A stretch of DNA of 62,025 nucleotides from Hugenholtzia roseola DSM 9546. GTDB taxonomy: Bacteria > Bacteroidota > Bacteroidia > Cytophagales > Bernardetiaceae. The notes beneath the pieces are model-generated. The model worked only from the letters and a program-made list of their open reading frames with translations. It did no database searches and was not told where the DNA came from. Every line of letters starts with the position of its first letter. Within the stretch, counting starts at the first letter, position 1. The stretch covers positions 1 through 62,025 of the forward strand of contig NZ_AUGI01000043.1 of assembly GCF_000422585.1 (NCBI RefSeq), in the 5' to 3' direction. Positions 42,817-51,417 of this stretch are shown piece after piece. The position numbers and the translations under genes were made by a program.

Positions 42817-43902
42817 ATGCGTTTCTTCTTTCAAAACTTACATCAAACGCTGGAAAACCCTAAACGGCAACAAAGCATCGATGTCATGCGCGGTATAGCG
42901 GGCTTGTTTGTGGTCTTGGTGCATTATCATCAAGTTATTCCATTTTTACATCAATTTAGTGGATTGCCCACTAATTTATTTCTCTTACTTTCAGGCTATT
43001 TGGTGAGTCTGCCCCTGACGCGCGATTTTTTAGATACCCAAGAAAGGCTCTCCTTTCGCAATTTTTTTATAAGAAGGCTCTTTAAAATTATACCTTCTTA
43101 CTATACTTTTTTGATAATAGGACATTTTTTTGTATTATGGCAAATCAAGCCACTTGCTCCCGATTTAGTAGTACAAGGCAAAGAATGGTTTTCTTATTTT
43201 CTTTTTTATCGCAACTATGGAAGCCCTCCTGCGCGTACTTTTGAGCATACTTGGTCGGTTTGTGTAGAGGGGCATTTTTATACGTTGCTGCCTTTTTTTT
43301 ACATTTTCTTACATTTTTTATGTAAAAAAAAGATAAAATACAAAAAGTTAAGTATGCTTCTCTTTATCATAGGCATTATTATTTTGGGTATTTTTTTCAA
43401 ATTTCTTGCCTATCTTACAGGCTTTGCCGAACACCCTAACTACACACACAATAAGATGGACGTAATTGCTTGGGGTATTTTGTTGGGCATTTTGGAATTT
43501 GCCTTTCCCGATTTTATGAAAAAATATGCAGGAAAACGCATATTTCTTTTCTTAGGATTGTGTATTTTAACACTTACGCTGGCTTTTCATCAGGCTTTTG
43601 AAAAATCCTTTTTTCATATTTTTTGGCTCAATGCCCTTTCGCCTTTTTGTTACTTTCTTATTTTAGTGGGACTTTTGTATAAAAAAATGCCTATTTTTTT
43701 AAGTCCTTTGCGCTATTTATCATACTTCAATTACAATTTATATCTTTGGCATTTTATTTTAATAGTTCCCTTTACACATTATTGGGGAGCAGGCTATACA
43801 GGGGCTTTTTTGTATCTTTTATGTAGCATTTTTTTAGCTATATTTTTTACTTTTCTGATAGAAGAACCTATGTTAAAAATAAGGGAAAAGTTTTTAAAAT
43901 AG
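42817..43902 (+). CDS. Acyltransferase family 3 (OafA/YrhL-type) membrane protein
   Basis: 361 residues from MRFFFQNLHQTLENPKRQQS; a TTG four codons earlier is not needed. It has about ten hydrophobic helices. The family N-terminus is present: SIDVMRGIAGLFVVLVHYHQ near 22-41 with the conserved R..H pair, then FLLLSGYLVSLPL and FFIRRLFKIIPSYY, and ARTFEHTWSVCVEGHFYTLL near 145. Such proteins transfer acetyl or other acyl groups onto sugars of lipopolysaccharide, polysaccharide or other envelope glycans in the inner membrane. The acceptor is unknown and no glycan cluster is adjacent. It ends 11 bp before the convergent metallophosphatase gene. Confidence 0.9.
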   Translation: MRFFFQNLHQTLENPKRQQSIDVMRGIAGLFVVLVHYHQVIPFLHQFSGLPTNLFLLLSGYLVSLPLTRDFLDTQERLSFRNFFIRRLFKIIPSYYTFLIIGHFFVLWQIKPLAPDLVVQGKEWFSYFLFYRNYGSPPARTFEHTWSVCVEGHFYTLLPFFYIFLHFLCKKKIKYKKLSMLLFIIGIIILGIFFKFLAYLTGFAEHPNYTHNKMDVIAWGILLGILEFAFPDFMKKYAGKRIFLFLGLCILTLTLAFHQAFEKSFFHIFWLNALSPFCYFLILVGLLYKKMPIFLSPLRYLSYFNYNLYLWHFILIVPFTHYWGAGYTGAFLYLLCSIFLAIFFTFLIEEPMLKIREKFLK

Positions 43903-43913
43903 ATTAAGTATTT

Positions 43914-44690
43914 TTAAAAATGAATAGAAAACTGTTTTCTAAATTCTATATTTTCTTGTGCAATAATATCCATTTGGTCTAAATCAAGGGCTACCAAATT
44001 TCCAAGTCCTGCTGCCTTTCGCGTATGATGCACGCAACCGTTGTCGATGCAAATAACAGGGTTTCCGTATTCGATGTCATCTTTGATAAATTGCAGATAT
44101 TCTGGCACGTGTCCATGAATGATGCGTTTATTGCCAACTACTTGAATATCAGGCTCAAAATAGCGTGTCCATAACATTTTTTGCTTATCGAGAAAGGGAT
44201 TTGCCTGCGAAAAATCAAAACCAGCATGTACTAATAAAAAATTATTAATTTCAAAATAATAATCAAGATTGTAAAAAAAATCTCTATACTGTGGAAGTAA
44301 AAGACCGCGCTCGTCTAAAATATTTTTAAGTTTGCGCGTGTTGGGATAAGTTGGGTAGTTGGGGTAGGTATTTTGTTGTTTTTCTATTAAAATTTTTTGT
44401 TGACTTTGTATCAAAATTTCTTCGTGATTCCCTCTTAATGCAAATATTTGGTACTTTTTTTGTTTTAATTTTAAAATAAAATCTAAAACTCCCTTTGAAT
44501 CAGGTCCCTTATTGATGTAGTCGCCTAAAAGAAAAAGTTGGTCTTGGGTTGTGAGTCCGATTTTATCGATTAAGGCGTACAAGGTTCGCGCACAGCCATG
44601 AATATCTGAAATGGCAAAACGCCGTCCCTGCCGATTTTCCATAGGAACGGCAAAAGAGTTGGGAACGGAAAGTGGGCGCACCGCAGACAT
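43914..44690 (-). CDS. PP2A-like metallophosphoesterase
   Basis: 258 residues of the calcineurin-like family. Metal-binding blocks: FAISDIHGCARTL near 26-38 (D-x-H), LFLLGDYINKGPDSKGVLDF near 53-72 (GDxxxxGPDS), FALRGNHEEIL near 84 (GNHE), LLVHAGFDFSQ near 153 and a terminal NKRIIHGHVPEYL near 182. This is the Ser/Thr protein phosphatase / diadenosine tetraphosphatase (ApaH-like) subgroup, using two metal ions. Which substrate is used cannot be read. The start MSAVRPLSV is chosen because no closer ATG precedes the first motif; MENRQGRRF (res 17) is a shorter alternative. It is a leftward single gene. Confidence 0.9.
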   Translation of the reverse strand: MSAVRPLSVPNSFAVPMENRQGRRFAISDIHGCARTLYALIDKIGLTTQDQLFLLGDYINKGPDSKGVLDFILKLKQKKYQIFALRGNHEEILIQSQQKILIEKQQNTYPNYPTYPNTRKLKNILDERGLLLPQYRDFFYNLDYYFEINNFLLVHAGFDFSQANPFLDKQKMLWTRYFEPDIQVVGNKRIIHGHVPEYLQFIKDDIEYGNPVICIDNGCVHHTRKAAGLGNLVALDLDQMDIIAQENIEFRKQFSIHF

Positions 44691-44742
44691 AAATGGGTTT
44701 TTATCAGATTGAAAGGGGAGCTTTTTAAAAAGAAAAGCAATA

Positions 44743-44750
44743 CAAATTTA
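44743..44750 (-). promoter_or_regulatory. Candidate -7 box for the metallophosphatase gene
   Basis: Minus-strand TAAATTTG matches TAnnTTTG, 53 bp before the ATG at 44690. It has no clear -33 element. Confidence 0.35.
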
Positions 44751-44846
44751 CAAAAAACGGAGGAAAAATCATAGGTGTAGCGCAGGAAAAATATAGAGCG
44801 CGACGAAAAAAAGAGCGATTGAAGGCTGCCTTTTCAATTTATTTTG

Positions 44847-44854
44847 TATTTTTG
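44847..44854 (+). promoter_or_regulatory. Candidate -7 box for the secreted protein gene
   Basis: TATTTTTG matches TAnnTTTG, ~80 bp before the ATG at 44933. A TTG lies 25 bp upstream (44819-44821), somewhat too far. Confidence 0.4.
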
Positions 44855-44932
44855 CGTTTTAAAATAGACCAAAAGTAAGGTTATCAAGCCTAAATGAGTA
44901 CAATTTTCTCACAAAAAAACAATCAATTTTAT

Positions 44933-45466
44933 ATGACACCTGCACCAATCCTATTGCGCCTTTTCCTTGTTTTGTGTTTGGCAGGAGGGTTTGCCCCGCT
45001 TTGGGCGCAAAATGCTTATACTGCTTATTTTGATAAAGATAGTCTTACAAAATATCAATATACTTTTGTAGAGAAAACAGGAAATAACTATGATTTTATT
45101 GTAAGAAAACGCAATACTTCGCAAAACGAAGCCGCAGGTGATGCCGTATCCTATGAAGAAGTTTATTTGAGTGAAGCCACTTTTTCGCCCAAAAAGGGCA
45201 TCTTTGAGCTTAAAATTTATTATTCAGAAAAAAAGGATTATCGCTGGAAAATAAACGAAGAAAACTATCTCATTACGCTTTTTAATCCCAAGCTAAAAAA
45301 GATAATGTATAAACCTTCGGGCGAAAAGATGACGCAGAAGCGTCTGCAAAGTCCTGCGCCACAAGTGCCGACGGTAGAATTTGAGGAGGAATTTTCGCCC
45401 GAACTTGCCTTTCGCATTGCAGCGGAATTTTTTATACTCAAATACGAAAAAATAATGAAAAAATAA
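44933..45466 (+). CDS. Exported protein of unknown function
   Basis: 177 residues from MTPAPILLRLFLVLCLAGGF, a good signal peptide cleaved near LWAQ. The ATG at 44894 would put 13 polar residues before it and is disfavoured. The mature protein has alternating strand-like stretches (KYQYTFVEKTGNNYDFIVRK, VSYEEVYLSEATF, GIFELKIYYSEK) and a C-terminal helix (ELAFRIAAEFFILKYEKI). No family was recognised. It is presumably periplasmic. Downstream, the NadR-type kinase gene starts after 93 bp and may be transcribed with it. Confidence 0.65.
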   Translation: MTPAPILLRLFLVLCLAGGFAPLWAQNAYTAYFDKDSLTKYQYTFVEKTGNNYDFIVRKRNTSQNEAAGDAVSYEEVYLSEATFSPKKGIFELKIYYSEKKDYRWKINEENYLITLFNPKLKKIMYKPSGEKMTQKRLQSPAPQVPTVEFEEEFSPELAFRIAAEFFILKYEKIMKK

Positions 45467-45559
45467 TAAAAAATAAAGGTAATAGTTTTTTGAAAATAAA
45501 AATCTATTTTTAGCTTTTAAAATTTATATCAGTTTTCATAACCTTAACAATCTTACAAC

Positions 45560-46117
45560 GTGCCTTATTCTTCCACACAGGGGGTTGTCCTTTTTGGTGC
45601 AGAATCTACAGGTAAAAGTACCTTATCTGTTCTTTTAGCAAATCATTATCAGACGCTTTACAATCCCGAATTTGTCAGAAGCTATTTAGAGGAGCGACAT
45701 CTTTTTGGGCTAATTCAACATCAAAAGCAAATTTCATATACAGATGTAGAAATGATTGCATTGGGACAGCTTATTTCAGAAAAAAACTGTTTTAGACAGG
45801 CTTCTTTATTAGAAAAAAAATACGTTTTTTTTGATACAAATTTAATCACTACTCTGGTGTATAGTCGTGAAATTTATAAACAAATTCCTGTTTTTTTAGA
45901 GGCTATGATTGAAAAACAACCCTACGACCATTATTTTTTGCTCGATACAGAGGGACAGTGGCAGCCCGATTTACAACGCGAAAGCCCTGCGGTGCAGCAT
46001 TTTTTTCAGGAGAAAATGAGAGCAGAATTAGAAAAAAGAAACCTTGTCTATGAACTTATTTCGGGGTCGGAGTTGGAAAGACTACAAAAAATTATACAAT
46101 TTCTTGATAAAAACTAA
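45560..46117 (+). CDS. NadR-type P-loop kinase (ribosylnicotinamide kinase domain)
   Basis: 185 residues from the GTG at 45560. P-loop VLFGAESTGKSTLSVLLANH near 10-29; GAESTGKS is characteristic of the NadR C-terminal kinase / AAA_28 group. Downstream, YNPEFVRSYLEER near 34 and VFFDTNLITTLVYSRE near 89 (Walker B-like DTN) continue the family pattern, followed by YDHYFLLDTEGQWQPDLQRE near 122. In full-length NadR this domain phosphorylates nicotinamide riboside; here it is encoded alone, without the adenylyltransferase or a PnuC transporter nearby. Predicted cytosolic and part of NAD salvage. The substrate should be regarded as provisional. Confidence 0.8.
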   Translation: MPYSSTQGVVLFGAESTGKSTLSVLLANHYQTLYNPEFVRSYLEERHLFGLIQHQKQISYTDVEMIALGQLISEKNCFRQASLLEKKYVFFDTNLITTLVYSREIYKQIPVFLEAMIEKQPYDHYFLLDTEGQWQPDLQRESPAVQHFFQEKMRAELEKRNLVYELISGSELERLQKIIQFLDKN

Positions 46118-46170
46118 AAGAAGTGCTTTTTCCTACTCTTTTTTTTTAGCCTCCTTTCCCTCTTTTTTTT

Positions 46171-46178
46171 TACATTTG
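46171..46178 (+). promoter_or_regulatory. Candidate -7 box for the S9 peptidase gene
   Basis: TACATTTG matches TAnnTTTG, 41 bp before the ATG at 46219. No TTTG is present at -33. Confidence 0.45.
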
Positions 46179-46218
46179 CAGCAGACCTCAAATTCTGACT
46201 CTTTAACACCTATTTCAC

Positions 46219-48444
46219 ATGAATAAACTTCGACTTTGGGCTTTTTTCTTGCTTTTAGGAATTGCCCTCCCCCTACATTTGCCGCTGCAAGCGCAGAAAA
46301 AAAACAAAAATGCGGACAGCAAGCAGGCAGAAAACGCGCTTACGGTAGAAGCGGTATATACTACGGCAGGATTGTATGAAAAATCGGTACAATCTGTAAA
46401 TTGGTTGAAAAGTGGCAGTTTTTATACGGCACTTACCAACAATGCTATCGTAAAATATGACCTGACGACAGGGCAGGCGGTAGAAACTTGGTTCGAAGGT
46501 AGCGATTTCAATATACAAGTGTCTGATTATCAGTTGGGTAGCGACGAGGCACAAATTCTAATCCTTACCAATCAGGAGTCTATTTATAGGCGTTCCTACC
46601 AAGCCATTTATTATCTTTACAATAGAAATGATAAAGCATTTGAAAAACTAAAAAATGGTGAAATGATTTCTTATGCGACGCTTTCGCCTGATGGCAAAAA
46701 GGTTGCGTATGTGCAGAACAACAATCTTTTTGTCTATGATTTAGCCACGAAGAAGGAAACTGCCATTACAAAAGATGGAAAAAGGAATGAAATCATACAT
46801 GGCTCTACGGATTGGGTTTATGAAGAGGAATTTGGCTTTGCGCAGGCTTTTTATTGGTCGCCAGACAGCAAAAAAATAGCTTATTATACCTTTGATGAAA
46901 GCCAAGTCAAGGAGTACAATATGCAACTATGGAGCAGTAAAAGTCTTTATCCCCAAGATTATCACTTTAAATATCCAAAGGCTGGCGAGCAAAATTCTAA
47001 AGTTAGCATTTCTATTTTTAATTTAGAAAATGATTCGCAAATAAGAGCAAAAATTGGAAATGAAACCGACATCTACATTCCGCGCGTTCAATGGACAAAA
47101 GATGCAAACTTGCTGGCTATCAGAAAGTTAGACCGTTTGCAGCAAAATTTAGAACTCTATCATACCAACGCACAGACGGGTGAAAGTGTCTTGGTTTTGA
47201 AAGAAAAAGAAGATACTTATATCGACATCGAATACACTTCCGACCTACATTATTTGAAGAACGGCAAGCAATTCGTGATGATGAGCGAGCGAAGTGGTTA
47301 CAATCATCTTTATCTTTATGAAATGAATGGTCAGTTAGTTTCTCAAATTACCAACGGGAATTGGGAAGTAACAGAGCTACTTGGCATTGATGAGAGCAGC
47401 GAAATTTCTACGCTTTATTTCCTTTCTACGGAGGTATCGCCCTTAGAACGACACTTCTATCGCATGCAAATAGATGGTAAAAACAAAGAAAAACTTACAT
47501 CTATGGCAGGCTTTCACGAAGTCAATATGAGTCAAGATTTTAGTTATTATATTCTGAATCATTCTAACACAACTACTCCCCTTACGGTTCGCTTATTTGA
47601 AACCAATTCAAATAAAGAACTAAAAGTTTTGGCGGAAAACAGTTTGGTTCTGACCACTACCCAAAAATTTGGCATGGTAAAAAAGGAAATAGGGGAATTT
47701 ACTAATTCAAATGGTGATAAGATTTATTATCAAATGTATAAACCTGCTTCCATTAAAAAGAAGGAAAAACTACCTGTTTTGATGTATGTCTATGGCGGTC
47801 CGGCTTCACAAGAAGTTAGAAACGCTTGGGGTGGCAGACCTAATGATTATTTTCATCAAATTTTAGTACAAAAAGGATACATTGTCGTTACGGTAGATAA
47901 CAGAGGCACAGAGGCGCGTGGAGCGGCTTTCAAAAAAGCTACCTACCGAAATTTGGGTAAATTAGAGGTGCAAGACCAGATTGATGGTGCAAAATTTTTG
48001 GCGACGCTACCTTATGTAGATGCCACACGCATAGGCATTTGGGGTTGGAGCTACGGCGGTTATATGTCGTCTTTGCTGATGACTTTGGGGGCGGATTATT
48101 TCAAGGCGGGTATCGCCGTTGCGCCTGTAACGAGTTGGCGTTATTACGATACGGTCTATACCGAGCGTTTTTTGCAGCGTCCGCAAGACAATCCGACGGG
48201 TTATGATGCCTATTCGCCCATCACGCACGCAAAAAAATTGAAGGGTGCGTTTTTGCTTGTGCATGGAACAGGCGACGACAATGTGCATTTTCAAAATGCG
48301 GTCATCTTTCAGGAGGCGTTGATTCAGGCAAATAAGGATTTCGATTCCTTTTACTATCCCGACAAAAATCACGGCATTTATGGGGGCATGACCCGTATTC
48401 ATTTATACAATAAAATGCTTAAATTTTGGCTACTTAATTTATAG
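46219..48444 (+). CDS. Dipeptidyl peptidase IV family protein (S9B prolyl oligopeptidase)
   Basis: 741 residues with a signal peptide (MNKLRLWAFFLLLGIALPLH, cleavage near PLQAQ). Residues ~40-480 form the DPP-IV beta-propeller (KVAYVQNNNLFVYDLATKKE, FGFAQAFYWSPDSKKIAYYT, and the EE region in WVYEEEF that binds the substrate N-terminus). The C-terminal alpha/beta hydrolase has nucleophile GWSYGG near 610, acid in GTGDDNVHF near 690 and His in DKNHGIYG near 722. It should remove N-terminal Xaa-Pro dipeptides from peptides in the periplasm. It is a monocistronic gene ending at a clear terminator. Orthologues are common in peptide-using Bacteroidetes. Confidence 0.94.
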   Translation: MNKLRLWAFFLLLGIALPLHLPLQAQKKNKNADSKQAENALTVEAVYTTAGLYEKSVQSVNWLKSGSFYTALTNNAIVKYDLTTGQAVETWFEGSDFNIQVSDYQLGSDEAQILILTNQESIYRRSYQAIYYLYNRNDKAFEKLKNGEMISYATLSPDGKKVAYVQNNNLFVYDLATKKETAITKDGKRNEIIHGSTDWVYEEEFGFAQAFYWSPDSKKIAYYTFDESQVKEYNMQLWSSKSLYPQDYHFKYPKAGEQNSKVSISIFNLENDSQIRAKIGNETDIYIPRVQWTKDANLLAIRKLDRLQQNLELYHTNAQTGESVLVLKEKEDTYIDIEYTSDLHYLKNGKQFVMMSERSGYNHLYLYEMNGQLVSQITNGNWEVTELLGIDESSEISTLYFLSTEVSPLERHFYRMQIDGKNKEKLTSMAGFHEVNMSQDFSYYILNHSNTTTPLTVRLFETNSNKELKVLAENSLVLTTTQKFGMVKKEIGEFTNSNGDKIYYQMYKPASIKKKEKLPVLMYVYGGPASQEVRNAWGGRPNDYFHQILVQKGYIVVTVDNRGTEARGAAFKKATYRNLGKLEVQDQIDGAKFLATLPYVDATRIGIWGWSYGGYMSSLLMTLGADYFKAGIAVAPVTSWRYYDTVYTERFLQRPQDNPTGYDAYSPITHAKKLKGAFLLVHGTGDDNVHFQNAVIFQEALIQANKDFDSFYYPDKNHGIYGGMTRIHLYNKMLKFWLLNL

Positions 48445-48457
48445 TTTTTCATTTGAT

Positions 48458-48503
48458 AAGTCCTTTTCTTATTCTTTTTCAAAGCATAGAAAAGGACTTT
48501 TTA
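48458..48503 (+). terminator. Terminator after the S9 peptidase gene
   Basis: AAGTCCTTTTCT (48458-48469) pairs perfectly with AGAAAAGGACTT (48488-48499), followed by TTT. It ends 12 bp before the oxyR start. Confidence 0.8.
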
Positions 48504-48514
48504 TAGCTAAAAAA

Positions 48515-49468
48515 ATGAACTTTCAACAACTTCAATACATAACAGCCCTTGCGCAAACCCAAAATTTTGTCAAGGCAGCCGACCTCTGTTCGGTTACGCA
48601 GGCTACTTTGAGCCAGATGGTTAAAAAATTAGAGGAAGAATTGGGAGTTAAGATTTTTGATAGAAGCAGATTGCCTATCGTTCCTACCGAAATTGGTTTT
48701 AAAATCATCAAACAAGCGCAACTAATTTTGCAGGAGCAGGAGCGTCTGCACCAAATTGTGCAGCAGGAGCAAACGCTATTACAAGGCGAGCTAAAATTAG
48801 GAATTATCCCTACGCTTGCGCCTTATTTGTTGCCGCTTTTTGTGAAATCTTTTTTGGAAAAATATTCGGCTATCTCACTCAAAATCAATGAATTGACTAC
48901 GGAAGAAATTGTAAAACAGTTAGAAAATCAAACGATTGATGTGGGAATTTTAGCCCTGCCTTTGGGCGAGGCGCAAATCAAAGAAATGCCGCTTTTCTAC
49001 GAGGAGTTTGTTGCTTTTTCACCTACTTTCGCATCTTCGCATAGAGAAAAAGATAAAGTTTATATTTTACCAAAAGATTTAGATTTTTCTAAACTTTGGC
49101 TTTTAGAAGAGGGACATTGCTTGCGCCATCAGGTCTTGAATTTGTGTGAATTGAAGGCGCGTGATGCTTCACAAAATCAGTTAGATTTTGAAACGGGAAG
49201 TCTGGAAACGCTCAAAAAAATGGTGAAATTGCATCAGGGCATCACGATTTTGCCCGCCTTGGCGTTGTTGGACTTATCGGCGGAGGAAAAGGGGCAAATT
49301 CGCTATTTCGAGCCGCCCGCACCTGTGCGTCAGATTGGCATGGTTAGCTATCGGTATTTTGTCAAGGAGCGGCTCATTTTGGCACTCAAACAAGAGATTT
49401 TAAGCCAACTACCGAGCCACATAGAGCGAGAATCTGACCTAAAAAAAATTGTACCTATTAAATCATAA
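48515..49468 (+). CDS. oxyR: OxyR-type LysR-family peroxide sensor
   Basis: 317 residues. The N-terminal winged helix covers residues 1-60 (FQQLQYITALAQTQNFVKAA then CSVTQATLSQMVKKLEEELG). The C-terminal effector domain keeps both redox cysteines of OxyR, C202 in EEGHCLRHQ and C211 in NLCEL, nine residues apart as C199 and C208 are in E. coli. SLETLKKMV and GITILPALAL also match. It should form a disulfide on peroxide exposure and activate antioxidant genes. No catalase, ahpC or dps gene is adjacent; YaaA, an OxyR-regulated protein in E. coli, is 6.6 kb away. No operator was identified. It is a single gene. Confidence 0.94.
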   Translation: MNFQQLQYITALAQTQNFVKAADLCSVTQATLSQMVKKLEEELGVKIFDRSRLPIVPTEIGFKIIKQAQLILQEQERLHQIVQQEQTLLQGELKLGIIPTLAPYLLPLFVKSFLEKYSAISLKINELTTEEIVKQLENQTIDVGILALPLGEAQIKEMPLFYEEFVAFSPTFASSHREKDKVYILPKDLDFSKLWLLEEGHCLRHQVLNLCELKARDASQNQLDFETGSLETLKKMVKLHQGITILPALALLDLSAEEKGQIRYFEPPAPVRQIGMVSYRYFVKERLILALKQEILSQLPSHIERESDLKKIVPIKS

Positions 49469-49498
49469 AAACAGTTTTTTTATTTTTTTGCCTAAATC

Positions 49499-49670
49499 TA
49501 GGGACAAGGCATTGCCTTGTCCCAAGTTAGCACAAAATTCTTGTTTCGCGTTGCGTTCAGACGTGCGAAGCTGGAGCTTCGCGCTACAGGTGAGAGCCTT
49601 GTCCGAAGTTAGCACAAAATTCTTGTTTTGCGTTGCGTTCAGACGTGCGAAGCTGTAATTTCGCGCTACA
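49499..49670. repeat. Composite palindrome cluster with tandem 65-bp copies
   Basis: A TAGGGACAAGG palindrome (49499-49523) is followed by two 65-bp units, 49524-49588 and 49606-49670, starting AAGTTAGCACAAAATTC and ending GCGCTACA, with a few differences; the period is 82 bp. Each carries the GCGAAGCT palindrome (perfect in unit 1, degenerate in unit 2), and the linker CCTTGTCCG repeats the right arm of the first palindrome. It lies between oxyR and tRNA-His, which converge. Confidence 0.85.
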
Positions 49671-49683
49671 AAGGTCATTACAC

Positions 49684-49718
49684 AAAAAAAGCACCCTATT
49701 TTAAATAAGGTGCTTTTT
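49684..49718. terminator. Terminator downstream of tRNA-His
   Basis: AGCACCCTAT (49690-49699) pairs with ATAAGGTGCT (49705-49714) with one mismatch, flanked by A- and T-runs on both sides. It serves the leftward tRNA and possibly the rightward oxyR transcript. Confidence 0.75.
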
Positions 49719-49732
49719 CATATTTTAATCAG

Positions 49733-49807
<75 letters not shown>

Positions 49808-50514
49808 GTCTTATTTTTGCCAAAACTTATGAAAAGTAAACCGCTTTTGGCTTTTGTTTAGTTTCCGTCCGTTTTGATGATGCAAAGGTAGTGCGTTTTT
49901 TCGAAAGCTCCAAATTTTTTTCGCTGTTTTTTTGCAAAAAAGTACGAAAAAAAGCCTGCTTATCGCTAACTGTCTGTTTTTCAAAGCTATTTTTAGGGGC
50001 GAATCGAGGAGAAAACAGTAAGAAAACGAAAAAAAATCCCTTTTAGCCATACTTTTTACCTTTTTTCCTACCTCCCTGCTTTTCGCAAAAGGCTACTGCT
50101 TTCTCCCTTCGCGTTTTGCCTTTTGTGGATTTCTGCTTATCTTTCTGCTTTTAAATTTGCAGGTAGGGCATTGAATTTGTATTTTTGGCACGTCTATCCG
50201 ATAAGGTCAAAGGTTTGCAAAGTTGTGTTCTTTTAGAAAAAGCCGAAAAAAGAGGTGGCTTGGGCTAATTTGTAGCCTAAAACGCACCTATCTTGTGTTT
50301 TGAGTCGTGTTTTTTCAGTGTTTTTCAAGGGCGAGGCATGAGGTATGCGGAAAAAGATTTGGCGTTCTTTTTGCCTAAGGATAAAAAGATTATGTATTTT
50401 CATGGAAAAGTTTTTAAAAATGTCTTTGAACGTGTTTTTTTTAGTTTCTTTTAGAAACTGCTAAGTTGCTATCTTCTGTTTCAGACCAAAAAACACAATT
50501 TTCTTACCTAAGTT
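49808..50514. other. Gene-free region upstream of tRNA-His
   Basis: About 700 bp between the tRNA and the lipoprotein gene. It is AT-rich with no repeat, RNA or protein recognised. The 79-codon leftward frame at 49811-50050 has no family character. The tRNA promoter must lie near its right end, but no consensus was convincing. Confidence 0.5.
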
Positions 50515-51126
50515 ATGAAGCGCGTTGTTGTATTTTCAAGTCTTATTTTAATGGGTTCAAAGGACAAGACGGCAAAGGAGAAGCGGCTGCCTTTATTCAA
50601 TTCTCTTTTTTATTGTAAAAAAAATACAACTATAAAGTTACTTTTCTTGCTTTTTACACTATTTTTTTGTACTGCCTGCCCCTATGAATCAGATGTACCC
50701 ATAGATTTGCCCAAAGTGCCAACTGAACAGCGTTTTTTAGGAAGATGGCGACTAAAAAGTGGCTCTAAAAACTTTTTCACGATTGATAGACAAGATAGAT
50801 TTCGCTACAAAATAGAGGAAAACGCCTACAATGCAACGACAGGCGTGTATGAAAAGCGTTTTTATGCAGGGCATCTGACCTATTTAAAGGGAGTGCCTTT
50901 CTTGCAGGTGCGCGTTTTGGAAGGAACAGAAATGACGGCTGTTGCGCCCACAGAGGTTTATTATCTCTACAAAGTACAAACCCTGACAAGCCAAGAAGTG
51001 GAGTTGGTGTTGCTTTCTGAAAAAAATCCTAAGTTTAATAATAGCATTGAACTAAAAAATTATATCTTACGCAATCTCCTAAATCCGAATTTATACGAAA
51101 AAACGGAAAAATATATAAAAGAATAA
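50515..51126 (+). CDS. Lipoprotein of unknown function
   Basis: 203 residues as drawn. A hydrophobic segment LLFLLFTLFFCTACPYESD near residues 43-61 ends in lipobox CTAC, so the real start may be later than the ATG at 50515 (40 polar residues precede the signal); no later ATG before the segment offers a clear start, apart from one at residue 13. The mature part begins DLPKVPTEQRFLGRWRLKSG, followed by NFFTIDRQDRFRYKIEEN and a strand-rich stretch (VPFLQVRVLEGTEMTAV), resembling lipocalin-like small lipoproteins of Bacteroidetes; not a confident match. It is a single gene convergent with the amine oxidase gene. Confidence 0.6.
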   Translation: MKRVVVFSSLILMGSKDKTAKEKRLPLFNSLFYCKKNTTIKLLFLLFTLFFCTACPYESDVPIDLPKVPTEQRFLGRWRLKSGSKNFFTIDRQDRFRYKIEENAYNATTGVYEKRFYAGHLTYLKGVPFLQVRVLEGTEMTAVAPTEVYYLYKVQTLTSQEVELVLLSEKNPKFNNSIELKNYILRNLLNPNLYEKTEKYIKE

Positions 51127-51268
51127 AAGGGCAGAGGGGAAAGTTACGGCTTTATCCGTATTGAGATTGAAATAAAAAAGCGTTTCCAGACCAAAAAATA
51201 GAGTTCAGACCAAATTTTATTTTGCTCAAAATTTGAGGCACAAGATTTTTTGCAGCATTTGAAAAGGC

Positions 51269-51307
51269 TGCACCCCTGCCCGCTCTTTCGAGAAGTGCAG
51301 GGGTGCA
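51269..51307. repeat. Perfect 11-bp-arm hairpin between convergent genes
   Basis: TGCACCCCTGC (51269-51279) and GCAGGGGTGCA (51297-51307) flank a 17-nt loop. There is no T-run on either side, so it is unlike an intrinsic terminator. Nothing else is seen in the 51127-51417 spacer. Confidence 0.7.
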
Positions 51308-51417
51308 ATATGAGATTTTACCGTTAGAACAACGCCATAGGATACAACTTGAAAATCTTATTTTATCTTGTTTTAAAACAAAAAACATAAATCATTTCCC
51401 TAAGTTGCGTAGCTAAT

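Noticed and set aside
49811-50050. 79-codon leftward frame beside tRNA-His
   Set aside because: It is low-complexity Phe/Lys-rich translation of AT-rich DNA without a start signal or homology pattern.
51269-51307. Intrinsic terminator for the lipoprotein or amine oxidase gene
   Set aside because: The stem is perfect but the loop is long and no T-run follows on either strand, so it was listed as a repeat.
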